Assembly (NCBI RefSeq): GCF_040807025.1
Contig: NC_090964.1
Span: 7,185,214-7,249,213 of the forward strand
Source of the DNA: Struthio camelus
Lineage: Eukaryota; Chordata; Aves; Struthioniformes; Struthionidae
Reading direction: 5' to 3'
Length of the DNA stretch: 64,000 bases
Part shown: positions 1-11,500 of the stretch, piece by piece
How positions within the stretch are numbered: position 1 is the stretch's first letter
How the letters are laid out: each line of letters starts with the position of its first letter
Translations under genes and position numbers: made by a program
The notes under the pieces: model-generated
Databases searched by the model: none
The model's input: the letters and a program-made list of their open reading frames with translations, nothing else
Told to the model about the DNA's origin: nothing

Positions 1-2053
1 AGGATTTCGGCAAGACGCGTCGTCCTGCCCCGGCGCGCTCTCCGTTTGCTGCGGGAGCCGGGGGGCTCCGGGAGGAGCCGCAGCCGGTTTTGGCTTAACC
101 GGAAAGCGGCGGGCCGAAAAGGAGCTGGATTTTTTCCGTGGGCTCGCAACAGCTTGACGGAGAGGCAGGAAGGAGGAGGAAACCCAGCCCCGGAGACCAC
201 CCAGCCACGCTGGGACCCCCGGCGCGGCCCCAGCGCCGAGGCGCCGGCCGCGGGAACGGGGCGCCAGCGGCGGCTCGTCCCACGTCCCGCAGGGCGGATG
301 CAGCCCCCCGGGTTCGTCCCCAGGGGCAGGGGCGCGCCGCGGCGTCCCGGGACGGCTCCGAACCGCCTCCCCTCGCGGGCGGCCAGCGGGGCGAAGCTGG
401 CGCCTGCCGGACCGCGGAGGCCCGAATTTCCTTCTGGAAATGCTTTGCTCCTGACGCGCTGCGGTTTCCGGGCAATCACGCCGTCAGGGCTTCCTTGTTT
501 TGTTAGGAGGCCGGGGCCGGGCGCTCGCGGCTCCCCTCCGCGCGCCCCCCGCGCCGCGGCGGCCGTCCATCGGCTCCGGCGAGCCTTTCCCATTTCCCTT
601 TCATCGTTAAAAATACCCCGACGCTCTGCCCCGGCCTTCCCGCAGCGGGCCGAGGCCGCGGCGCTGCGACAAGCCGCTCTTTATCCGGGCACAGAACCGG
701 TTTGTTTGGGCAGTCCCCTGGGCGCGAGGAGGGCGATGGAGCGGCGAACAAGGCCTTCCTCTTCTCCCGGCGCCGGCTCGAAGGAGGTTTAGTGTTACAG
801 GCGCTGCCCGCGCCGAGGCCGGCGGCTCGCCGCCCCGCTCGGCGCCTCCCCGGGCGCCGAGGACCCCCAGCACCCCGCAGCGCCGTGGGCCACGACATCC
901 CCGGGCCGCAGACGCCCCCTGCCAAGCGCCCGTGGCCCCATCCCCGGGTCGGCGTCCCCGCCGGGAGGAAGGATGTCTTCTCCCGGTGCGGAGGGGGATG
1001 AATTCCCCCGCTGCTGGCCGCCTTGCCCGGGTGTCCCACGGGGACACAGCGGACGGCGCGGACAGCTCGCCTTCGCCCCGTGCCGCCCACGTGTCCGCAG
1101 CCGAAAACCAGCCTGGGCTGAGCACGAATCTCCCTGTCCTGGCCAGCGGCGTTACCGGATTACGCGGGCCGGCGGGAGGGCGCATCTCCCTCGCCGAGCC
1201 GGCGGGCGCCTCGCTCGCGCCGCCGAACCCCGGTCCGCGGCGAGCCGGGGCGGTTCGGGGACGAGGCACCGCCAGCCCTCGGGCTCGCCGAGCCGCCCCG
1301 GAGCCCCGCTAATCCCCGCCGCCCGGCTCCGCTTTCACCTCCCGGCACCTCCTAAGGCGCTTGGAGGACGATGTCAAGCGCCGTCGCTCCCAGAGACCCT
1401 CCCCATCGGCTTCCCCCGCAGGGCAGCGAGGCCACGGGCCGGCCCCCCGCGGCGGGATGGGGCCGGGGGCTGCCGGAAAGGCGCCGGCGTCGAGGGCCGC
1501 CCGGCAGCTCCTCGCCCGCCCCCGGCCCGAGCAGCCGGGAGTTTACGGGACCTTCAGCCGAGGCTGGGAGGGAGGGAGGGGGATGCGCTTCAGGCTCCTC
1601 TCCAAGAGAAACACTGATTTTAGGGGAGGGCAGGAGGAGGGTGAAGAAAAGTGTCATTCATCAGCGCTGGGAAAAGGGGAAATCGCATTAGAGGCGGCTG
1701 CACTGATTGCAGATAAGAGCGGCTCTCGCTGGATTACTTGAACTTTAATACCGATCAGGAAAGCCCTGAGCAGCCGGCGTCTCGCTCTCCATTACGGCGA
1801 TTGAATCGGGATGTATCCGGGGAGAGACAGCAACGCTTCCTCTCTCCCCGCATCTCGTCGGAGGAAGATCGGCAGCCAACGCCGACCAGCGCCGATCCGG
1901 CCCGCGGCACCTTCCCAGCCAAGCGCAACCCCTCGCCCGCAGCACGTCCGCCTCTCCCGGCGCTTGCCGGGGGCCTCCACGCTTCTCCGGCGTTTCTCCC
2001 CCATCGCCCAAAGCCCAGCAAAGACCCCACGTCCCATCCCACCTCAGACTTAC
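1..2053 (-). other. EXTL1: EXTL1 intron 1 (5' part)
   Basis: This GC-rich stretch follows the splice donor of EXTL1 coding exon 1 on the minus strand (donor at 2053-2048). No second exostosin exon is visible in any frame, so exon 2 must lie beyond the left edge of the window. The open frames here are by-products of high GC and show no family resemblance. Confidence 0.7.
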
Positions 2054-2988
2054 TTCTCGTAGTCGATGTTATCCTTGTCGCAGCGCGCGTCCTTGTGCTT
2101 CTCCCAGTCTTTGCCGTGCTTGCACGTGGTGAGCGAGATGATATCCTTGCCGTTGTGAATGTGGTGCAAAGCGTTCCTGGTGCTGGAGCCGATGCCAGTG
2201 AGATACCTCTTCCCTTTGAAGACCAACAAGTATTTTTTCTTAGGCGGCACCGCGTTCTGGTAGAGCCAGCCTCGCTCGCCCCCCCTCTGCGGGTGATCCT
2301 TCGAGAAGAGAGGGATGGAGATGTCAAAGCCGGGCCTGAAGTTCTCCGTGTAGAAACTGGCTTTGGCCAAGATTGCCTGCCCGATGTCAAAGCCCAGGTC
2401 CTCCGTGTAATTTGGCCAGGTGCCCGAGTAAAGATTGAATATCAGATGGTTACGTCCATCGTTCCAGAGAGGAAAGCTTTGGATTTTCTCGTTGATGTTG
2501 TGGACGTACTGGGCGGAGAGGTGATCGCGGTCCAGCGTGTCGATGTTGAGGACGAAGAGGCAGGCTTCTTCGGGGTTCGGGGTGTAGTAGCGAGACTTCT
2601 CGATGGACGTGAGGATTTTGAGGTAAGTGTCCGACACGGGGTCGCCCCTTTCCCAGGGGTAGATGAAGACTTTGAAGCCGTGTTTCTCGCACCTGGAAAA
2701 GTTGAAGCAGGTTTCCATGCGGCACCTGCTGTTCTTGTAGACGTTGAGCCACGCCGCCCGCCGGGCTTTGGGCGATTGCAGCGGGGGGTCTCCATCGCCC
2801 TGAAGTTCCTCGGCGTCCGCAAAGCTTCTGAGAAGGGACCGATCTGTCCAGCGGGGCCAGTTCCTCAGCGCCCCAGCTTTCTTGCTGGAAAAGAAGGTGA
2901 AGCGTCGCAGCTGATCTCCTCCGAAGAAGAAAAGCAGAAGCCAAGAGGCAAGGAAAGTCAGGAAAATGTATTTCTTCCTGGTCTGCAT
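2054..2988 (-). CDS. EXTL1: Exostosin-like glycosyltransferase 1, first coding exon (partial gene)
   Basis: EXTL1 is a type II membrane glycosyltransferase of the exostosin family that adds GlcNAc to growing heparan sulphate chains in the ER/Golgi. The exon encodes 311 codons plus two bases. It starts at ATG 2988 with a short basic cytoplasmic tail (MQTRKK), a signal anchor at about residues 8-24, a stem, then the N-terminal exostosin domain. Landmarks are [58 protein letters not shown] and [21 protein letters not shown]. The exon ends at a GTAAGT donor in phase 2, like EXT1 exon 1. The exostosin domain is close to EXT1, but the N-terminus ([23 protein letters not shown]) matches EXTL1, and the neighbour PAFAH2 is its usual partner. 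All downstream exons, including the C-terminal glycosyltransferase-64 domain, lie outside the window. Confidence 0.88.
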
Positions 2989-2999
2989 AGGTTCATGCG

Positions 3000-5560
3000 T
3001 GGCCCCGGCTCCTCATCTGGCAGCAGACAGGCATCGGGAGTCCACTGGAAACGTCAAAGTCCTAATTGCCGAGCAGGAGGTGGGACGGCGCCAAGCCCCC
3101 GGGTACTGTCCCGTGTCCCTTCCGGTACGTGGGAACGCTGAATTCCCCCTTCCACCGCACCCTGGGAACGGGACGCAGCTTTCTGCGGCTGTGCCTTTCC
3201 CGGGGAGGCTGAACAGCAGAGCGTCCCGGCGGCGGCCGCCCCGCGCGGGGCCCAAGCGGCCGGCGCTCGCCCCTCCGGCCCGCCGGTTATCCCGCTATCA
3301 CATTATGCGGAGCCACAGTTAGGTTCCCGCTGCCGCTTGGCCCAGCTCCGGGTCCCCGGGGAGGCGGCGAGTCGCCCATCGCCTTCCTGCCGTCGCCGCC
3401 GGCGGCTCCCCCAGCTCGCGGCCCTGCCGCGGGACCCCCCGTCCCCTGCGCCCCGCCGCCCCCCGCGAATAAACGCTTTCCCGGCCCTTCGGAGCTGCTC
3501 GCGCTCCGAAACCTGTGGTTTTTTTTTTTTTTTTTTCCAAACCTACTTTTAAGCTCCGTTTCCCCTTACCTCCGGCGCTGCGGGGAGGCTCTGCCTGCGG
3601 CGTCCCGACTGGCCGTGCTGCTCCGGCCGCGGGTGGCATCGCCGGCCAGAGAGGCGCCCCGGCCGCCCGTGCCCCCCGCTCGCGCCAGCCCCGAAGCGGG
3701 CAGCCCTCGCCTCGCCTGCTCGGCTTCAGCGGAGCCTCGGGAGGCGCTTTCGGACTGAGCGCTGGGCCGGCGGCGAAGCTCTCGCGCTCTCCTTCGCCCC
3801 TGCGCTTCGCCCGAGCGCCAAGAGCGCCAACTCTTTCTGGCCGCCGCTTTTACGGCCCGCGGCGCTCCCCGGCGTGCAGGGCTACGCCGGCCAGCCCCGG
3901 CCCCTGAGCCTTCCTCATCACCCCCCCCCTCCTCCTCCTCCTCCTCCTGCTGCCCGGCTCGGCCCCCCCACGGGCTTTGCTGCCTCCGGCCCCTTCGCCC
4001 CGCGGTTTCCCCCTTCACTCCCAGCGCTCGCCTCCCCTGGGGGTTCCCACGTCCATCCTCCTCCTCCTCCTCCTCCTCCTCCTCCTCGCGGGGGTCTGCA
4101 GCCTGCGCGCCTGCCTGGGCTGGCTCCTTCTCAGCCTGGCTGGCTGCCCCCCCCCCTGTGCGCCCTCCCTGCGGCTGGCTCTCCCCTCGTCCCCGGGTCA
4201 GTCCGTCTGTCCCCTTCCCGGGCTGGCTGTCCGCTGTCCCCCTGCCCACGTGTCCCCTTGCCTGTCAGTCTGTCCCCTGCTCAGGACCCCGTCCCCCTGC
4301 CCGTCTACCGCCCCGGGGGTCCACCCGTCCCCCTCCCGTGTCCGTGCCCGCCGTGGGTCGCTCCGTGCCCCTCCCGTCCCTGCCCCCGTGGGTCGCTCCG
4401 TGCCTCTCCCGTCCCTGCCCCCCGTGGGTCGCTCCGTGCCCCCCCGTGTCCGTGCCCCCCGTGGGTCGCTCCGTGCCCCCCCCCGCTCTGTGCCCACCGT
4501 GGGTCGCTCCGTGCCCCCCGTGGGTCGCTCCGTGTCCCTCCCGCTCCGTGCCCCCCGTGGGTCGCTCCGTGCCCCCCCCCGCTGCGTGCCCGCCGTGGGT
4601 CGCTCCGTGCCCCCCCCGCCGCTGCCCGCCGCATCTGTTACACCGCGTTCGGTTCCCACCGTCATAACCTTCCGCCCCGGCCACGCCCACCCGCCTCCCA
4701 TTGGCTGCCCGCCTCCCCCCGTAGGCGTGGCCGCCGCCGCGGAGGGGGCGTGCCTCGGAGAGACTCCCCCTCCCCTCCCCCGCGGCGCGCTCCCATTGGC
4801 CGCTCGCCGGAGGCCCGCAGCGCGGCGCGGCGCGGCCCACGTGGGCCGGGGGTTCCCCGCGGTGGGGGGGCTCCGGCCGCGGTCTGGGGGCGCGGGGGGT
4901 GCACGGGGGGGTCCCCGAGCCCGCCCGCAGCCCCTGCAGTGAATGGTACAAAAATGCCCCTTTTCCCCCCACCTCCTGCTGCCCCCCCCCCCAGCAGCCT
5001 GAGCCTGCTTCTCACCTGACACGCCTCAAATCCGCCGGGGGGCTCTGCCCCCTCCTTCCTCCTCCTCCTCCTCCTCCTCCTCCTCCTCCGCTAGGGATGA
5101 TCTCCAGCTCCGCGATCGCCCCTCGCCCGGGGGCTGCCCAGCCCGCTCCCCTCCCCGCGAGCGCCCGCTCAGCCGGCTCCGGCTTGGCAGCGGCAGCCCG
5201 TCTCCGCGCCGTTAAGCCCCCCCCTGCCCCGGGTCTCCTTATCCCCCTTCTCCATCCTCCCCGTCCCGTTTCCTCGAGCCCGCGGTGCCCTTCTGCCCGC
5301 AAGCGCCGGGGCCCGGGACGCCTGGGCCCAGCCGTCCTGCCCGCGCGTCGGCCCCCGGCCACCACACCGCAGCCGCGACCCTCCCGGCAGGGGCTGCGGC
5401 GGCTGCACCTCGCCGTGAGCCTGCAGGTTTGCCGAGCGCGTCCCGGAGCGGCTCGGTGGCAGGAACGTCAATGACCAAGGTGCCAACCAGCCGCACGCCT
5501 CGGCTCGCAGGCCCGGAGAGGGGAGGCGAGCCGGGAGGGAGGGTTGGGGCCGAGTGCGCT
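3000..5560. promoter_or_regulatory. GC-rich island upstream of EXTL1 with promoter-like block
   Basis: This is a long CpG-rich interval upstream of the EXTL1 start codon. The strongest promoter-like block is 4660-4850. It holds two ATTGGC elements (4700-4705 and 4795-4800), which are CCAAT boxes in forward orientation on the minus strand, GC/CACCC boxes between them, and a 14-bp palindrome GGCCCACGTGGGCC at 4834-4847 centred on an E-box. CCAAT orientation suggests minus-strand transcription towards EXTL1, with a noncoding first exon or long 5' UTR; this is inference. CCT/CTC runs lie near 3928-3950, 4056-4087 and 5055-5092, and a poly-T run near 3519-3537. No coding exon is recognised. Confidence 0.5.
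4351..4612. repeat. 36-bp GC-rich minisatellite, 8 copies
   Basis: A core CCGTGGGTCGCTCCGTGCC recurs eight times, starting at 4351, 4386, 4422, 4459, 4497, 4518, 4555 and 4593. Spacing is 35-38 bp except for one 21-bp step. The variable part is C-rich. Long overlapping open frames on both strands here come from the repeat and are not genes. Confidence 0.9.
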
Positions 5561-7390
5561 GGCGGCACGTCGCTGCTGCTAGCGCCGCTCTGCGTCCCCG
5601 AGCATCTCCGCGCGGGCACGCGGCTGCGGCCGCGGCGGGAACCCGAGCAGGGGGCGGCCGAGGCCCGAAGGCAGCGTGGCCGTAACGGCCCCCCAGCGGC
5701 AGCGGCGGCCGAGTTAATCCTTTTAAAGAAAGGCCGGGTAAATGGCAGGTGATCCCGGCGTGGGATGAGCGGCCAGCGGGCGCCTGGGGTGGCGATGGCC
5801 CTGCCGGGCGGCGGGAGCGGGACGGGGTCTGTGCCGGGGAGGGGGACGCAGATGGGGCAGGTCGGGTGCGTGCAGGCGCTGCCGGAGCCCAAGGGGCTGC
5901 AGGATTTGGGGGTCCTCCAGGTGGGAGCTGCAGAGGCCGGTTCGATCGGGAGCTGGAGGACGGAGCGAGGCCGGGGAGCTGCCACGCAACGAGCCCTTGA
6001 GCAAACCGCCGATGTTTTCATCGCTCCTTCCCCTCTGCCCGGTGACCGACCCGCTGCAGCTGGGGACGGGCGATGCCGCCGCTGCCACCTTGCTCCGGCA
6101 CCTAAATCCCAGTGGCAAAAAGGGGCTGGCAAAGCCACAGCCGTGATGCTGGGTAGGAGAAAACAGCCCGCCTGGCTCTGCGGGAGGCCCCCGAAAACGG
6201 GCCGGGTGCCCCTGCTCAGCCCGGAGCCAGCGGCAGAGGGGCCCCGGGAGCTGGGCAAGCCGGGGGGCCCAGGGACGGAGGGGGCTGAGCCCGGCCACAG
6301 CCCCGGGGAAGCCGTGGGAAACCTCGGCGCGGGGCCCCGCGTGGCTGGAGAAACCAGTCCCGTCCGCGGCAGGGAGCGGAGGCAGGTTGGGACCAGCCGG
6401 CGCTCGCCTCCCGCCTCGGCCCTGCCGCGGCATCCCCGGGGACGTGACGCTGCTCACACGTGTAACAGCCCTGACGGGTCTCAGCCTGCAGCTGGGCCGG
6501 GCCCTGCGTCCCCTCCCTGGCACCACGCGGCACAGGACCGGGCTCTGGGGGAGAAACGGGGCGCCGCGCTGCCGGCTGCCTCCCTCGGCAGGCTGCCCCG
6601 GGAGCGACTCGGCCGGGGCCCGTCCGCACGAGCCGTCGTGCGGAGGAACTTTGTAAGTCCTTTGTTAACAAATGTTCGGATGCTGCCGGTGCCCAGGTGA
6701 CATCTCAGCCCTCCAAGTAACACCGGGAATTAACTTCCAGCCAGGGACAGGGATTATTCTGCGCGGCACGCAGACGTATTAGTAGGAGTAAGCAGATTAA
6801 ATTAAAGACGGGGGAACGTTTAGAGGAACAGCAGGGGAAACCTGGGGAGCGCAGGCTGTTTCCTGGGCTCAGCGTCTGCCCCGGGAAGGGGGCTCGGGGG
6901 CTCAGCAGCGCCTCGGGGGCCCGGCTGCCGTGGGGCACCGGGTTTCGGGGAGCAGCCCGTCCCGGGGAGAGGGAAAAACCCTTTGGGCCAGGCGCCGCTG
7001 CGTAACGAACCGCCACGAGCGCCGGCGAGGCGCGTCTTTAATTACAGGGCGAGCAGAGCTTTCCCTGGGAAGCTCTGCGGTGTTTCGGAGCAGCTGCCTG
7101 AGACCGAGACTTGGCAGCCGGGCCGGGAGAGCAGCTCCGGCCGTGGGAGCGTCGCCGCCGCCGCGCCGGACGGGGGCCGGTGTCACCCGCTGCTGCCACC
7201 CGACCCGTCACCGGGCACCGCTGCAAAGTCTGGCCCCGGCCTCTTTGCACCCTCCCTGCACAGGTTTAAGTGCATTGATAAGATTCCCCCCTCCAGGCCC
7301 TTAACCAGCTCTGTGGCCCTTCGCTAGACTCGCTCCTGCACCTCCAGGTCTCTCATACCGGGGAGCCCAGCGCTGGGGGGGGCACTGGGA
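5561..7390. other. Intergenic, no feature recognised
   Basis: GC-rich sequence between EXTL1 and PAFAH2. Several open frames of 80-340 codons exist on both strands, but none resembles a known protein or has convincing splice sites. It may hold upstream noncoding exons of either flanking gene. Confidence 0.5.
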
Positions 7391-7402
7391 GCTCTGGGGG
7401 GC

Positions 7403-7563
7403 ACTGGGAGCTGTAGTTCAGCAGGGGAAACGGGTCCAGTCCTTGGGGGATGCTGGGAGATGTAGTCCAGAGCCCAGGGCTTGCTGGGAATTGTAGTGTC
7501 TCAAGCACAAGGACTGCTGGGAGTTGTAGTGCTCCTACCCCGGGGGCTGCTGGGAGCTGTAGT
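7403..7563. promoter_or_regulatory. Tandem ZNF143/THAP11-like motif array
   Basis: Five near-copies of TGCTGGGAnNTGTAGT occur at 7403-7417 (shorter), 7451-7466, 7482-7497, 7515-7530 and 7548-7563. The reverse complement, e.g. ACTACAACTCCCAGCA, matches the ACTACAnnTCCCAnnATGC type of motif known for ZNF143, also associated with THAP11. The last four are spaced 31, 33 and 33 bp, about three helical turns. A weaker sixth start (CACTGGGAGCTCTG) lies just before the first. The array lies about 1 kb upstream of the PAFAH2 start codon. Sequence between copies is less conserved than the motif itself. Confidence 0.65.
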
Positions 7564-7695
7564 TCTGCACAGGCAGGGTGCAGGGCGCCGCCCCCACCTG
7601 TCCTTGGTGGCTCTGGTGGGTGCTCGGGGCTGGCGGCCGCTTGCATCTAGCCCTGCGCTGACCTCTCACTCGCGTTCCCCTAGGCACTGATCTCT

Positions 7696-7795
7696 TGCTC
7701 GTGCACAGCCCTCTACTGCCCCTTTGCTCACACACAGCCCTGCACTGCCCCCTTGCTCGTGCACAGCCCTGCACTGCCCCCTTGCTCGCACACCA
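7696..7795. repeat. 29-bp minisatellite
   Basis: Units beginning TGCTCGTGCACAGCCCT start at 7696, 7725, 7754 and 7783, an exact 29-bp period with three full copies and a partial fourth. No coding sense is apparent. Confidence 0.85.
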
Positions 7796-8559
7796 AGTGA
7801 ACCACCCCCAGGCTCTGCAGGGCCTCTGCGAGCTGCCCCCTTCCCTGGCCCCATGGGGACAGCCATCGGCTGCCGGCCCGGGGAGAGGCACGTGCAGGTG
7901 ACGCGCGGCCGCCGGGGCGCAGCACGGCTCGGGGAGCCCCTCCAGCTCCAGCTGCCGGCCGGGGGAGGCAGCTCGCGGGGAGGGAGGCCGGCCGGCCACG
8001 GGACAAGCAGCGAGCGCCACGGCCGCCCTGGGGGGCCCGGACCCCGCGCCCTGCCGGGACGCAGCCTGCCGGGCTCCTGCCCCGGGACGCCTCTGGTGCG
8101 GGCGCGCAGCGGGCGTTTAAGCTGCCTGGAGCCAGAGAGAAAAAGAGCTGAGTTTAATCACTGATCAGACGCGAGGACTTGGCTCGAGCAGGAGCTTTGC
8201 AAAGCCTGCGGGGGCGGTCGGCTGCGCTGGGAGAACGCGACCGGGGCAAGGTGCAAGCGGCGGCGCTGGAAACAGGACCCAGGAGTCCTGGCTCCCGGCT
8301 TTGCCGCTCGCCATTGCCCCGCGCTGTCCGCGCCGCCACTAGGAAGCGTGGGAACGGGAAGCCTCGTTTCTCTTCCTGCTGCCCTGTGAGTTTGCATCAC
8401 AACCCAGCTTAATAAAACACCCCCCGGCCTGGGCCGCGCTCGCGGCGGCCCCCCCGGCCTGGGCCGCGCTGGGAGGCCCGGGAAGGCGAGGGGGGGAAGC
8501 GGGAGGGCCGGAGCGGCGGTGCTGACCCCGCGCCTCTGCCTAGGCTCGGCCGCGGCGGC

Positions 8560-11500
8560 ATGGGGGGCGCAGCGTCGCTGGCGCTGCCCTGGGCCGCGGG
8601 ACCTCACCCGGTGGGCTGCGCGGACGTGATGGTGGGCCGCACGCGGCAGGTAGGGCAGGGGAGCGCCGCGGGGCCCAGCTTCCTCCCCCCCCCGCTGTGG
8701 CCGCTGCCTCCCCCTCGCAGCCGGCCGGGACGCTCCCGGCGCGGGAACGACGCCCGCGGCGTGGGAATCCCGGGTCTCTCTCGGCCCCACGCGTCCCCTC
8801 TCTCCTTCAGGGGCTTTTCTTCCGCCTCTTCTACCCCTGCCAGCCCCGGGAAGGGGCCGAGCGGCCGCTCTGGATCCCGCGCTACGAGTACTGCGGCGGG
8901 CTGGCCGACTTCGTCAACCGGAGCCGGCGGTGGTGCGCGCCCCTGCTCAGCTTCGCCTTCGGTAAGGGGGGCGGCCGGCAGCCCGGCGCCACCCCGGCGC
9001 CTGCCCTGCCCCACGGGGACCCCGGCCCGGCCGGTCAGCCCGTCCCGCGTGCCCCGAGGAGCCCGGGCGTTGCAGGCGACACCGGTGTGGAGCAGGGCCC
9101 TGCCGCGCTCTGGGACGCCCCGACGGTTCGGTCCTGGGATTGCTGTAGCAGCCCCCGGGGGGCAATTTCCTCCCTTTTTCTGGGGAACCGCTCTCCGCTC
9201 TGCACCGCTTTCCCGCAGGGGCTTGCAGAGTGCCGGTGAGCTGGAACGGGCCCTTCAAACCCGGCAGCACCAGGTACCCGCTGATCATCTTCTCCCACGG
9301 CCTGGGAGCATTTCGGTAAGACGTCCTGCCCCGCTGCACCGGCCGAGGCCGGGGAGGGGGCGCGGGGTCTGTCGTGCCCGGCCACCCCCTGCTCTGCTGT
9401 GATTTAGTGGCGATCGAGCCAGAGCGATTCCCAGCGCCGGGCAACGCCGGGGCCTCCCCCGCGGCTGGCTCGGGATGCGCTCGGCAGCTCCCGGCGGCAG
9501 CCCTGACCCGGCCGTTCCCAGCACCGTGTACTCGGCCGTCTGCGCGGAGCTGGCGTCCCGGGGGCTCGTGGTGGCGGCGCTGGAGCACAGGTGGGCACCT
9601 CGGTCCCCGCGGCTTCGCTCGGCCGCTCCGTTTCGTCGCAGATTCGGCAGCCTTGGGCAGCCCGCCATCCCGCCGGCGGCTCGGGGGCGACTGCCCACCG
9701 GTGCCCGCCGCGACGCAGCCCCCTGCCCTCTCGCCGGCGCAGGGACCACTCTGCCTCCGCGACGTACTTCTGCCCGGCAGAGGCTGGCGAGGCCGCGGCC
9801 GCCGCGGAGGCGCTGCGGGAGGAGTGGATCCCCTACCGCCGGGTCCCCCCCGGACAGAAGGAATTTCACTTCCGGAACAAGCAGGTACCGGGTTCAGGAT
9901 GGGCCATGGGTGATGTTCCTCCTCCTCCCTGCAAGCGGGAAACAAAAAAAAGTCTGTTTAACCAGTCCCAGCTTCAGGTAACACCAGGAGGAGCCGGGCT
10001 GGGTCGTGCTGCGGTTCCTGCCCCGCTGGATGCTGGACTTTATCCGCATCCTTGCGAGAAATGGACTTCCTTCCCAGGGCGGCTCCACCGGCCGCGCGGC
10101 TCGGACCTGTCGCCAGAGCCGCCGGGGTTTTGTTCGCGCTTTGATTTTTAAGTGCCTCTAGGATAAGGCCGGACGGCTGCCTGCTTGCGAGCAGGAAGGT
10201 CCCCTGCTCAGCGAGGGCCTCCCCGCCGCTCGTTGCTGCCTCACCGAAAAGGACGACACGGAGATGAGATTTGCCACAGAAAATCCCTCTAGGAAACGGA
10301 GTGGTCCGTTTGCTCTGCCTGGCGCCACATTGCTCAACCGAGGGGAATAGTTTTCCTCTGCCGATGAACCCATCAGTATAAACGCTGAAGGTGAAAGATA
10401 AATAATTCAAGAAAAAAAGAAAGAGGGAAATGATTGCCCGGTTCGGCTCAGCAATGGCTCCCAACGTTAGTGGGAGCGGGGAAGGTGGGGAGACGTGTTT
10501 TAGACTGAGGGGTTTGTCATTGATTGCCTCAGGGAAAAGCCTTTACATGTGCACGTCAAACAACATCGCATCCTTGCGGGAGCGGAGAACAGCGTCCCAG
10601 CGCGACTCCAGGCCTGCAGGCAGCAGCGCCGCTCTGCCGCCGCGGCCGGCGGCTCCTCCGCCGACAGCCGAGCGGGGCCGGCCGGGCTCCGGCTGCTTGG
10701 CTCGGGGCGGCTAGCGAGGCAAACGGGTGCTCTCTCTGCCTTGCTGCTTTATCCCTGTAGCAGCAATGTTTTGCTTCTCTCCAGCAGTTTGTGGCATCAG
10801 ATTAGCTGAATTCAAACAAAAAAAAAAAAAGAAAGAAAACGAAAAGAAACTGTTGCAACAAATTCATTGCATCCGCTGGGAGCCCCCACGGTGCAGCCTG
10901 TCTCACCTGCAGTACCGCAGAGCAAGCCCTGCCGCGTCTGAGCGCTGCGGTTTTGGAGCGAAGAAGCAGTGAGTGGGGCCAGGACTCCTGGGTTCGCTCC
11001 CTCGCCGCTGTGCCGGCTTCCTCGGATGGTTCAGGCCTAAATTTTTGCTCGCTGGAAGAGCCAGGGCTGCAGGGTCCGGCTGCAGGGTCCCCTGTGGAAG
11101 GCAGCTTAGGGACACAGGAGACAGCAGCATCTGGGAGGATCCGGCCCTTAATTTGCAGGACGGAGGCGCTGGGTTAACTGGGGAGGGGGCAACTCTCGCT
11201 CCAGGTTCATCAGAGAGCGGGCGAATGCATGCGAGGGCTCCAGCTCTTCGAGGACATCAGCAGCGGTAAATCTGTCCCAAACGTCCTTCACAGCGACTTC
11301 GATCTGTCTGTGCTGCAGGTGTGTAGACCCGTCTGTGCTGCAGAGATCCCCAGGCCCAGCCTGGGGGTTTAGTCTGGCTCAGAGGGGGTTCAGGCCCTGG
11401 CTGTGCCTTTGGGGAAGGATCAGGCCTTGCTACGTGTGAGTGTTGCCCCGTGGAACAAGCAGGGGTCTGTGCAGACCCACAGCCACCTACATCTCTGCTT

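Noticed and set aside
3874-5022. Several long overlapping open frames on both strands
   Set aside because: They come from the 36-bp minisatellite and GC bias. Overlapping frames on opposite strands are all open, as expected from low stop-codon density.
8411-8416. AATAAA just upstream of PAFAH2
   Set aside because: No plus-strand gene precedes it, so it is probably a chance match or part of the PAFAH2 5' region.
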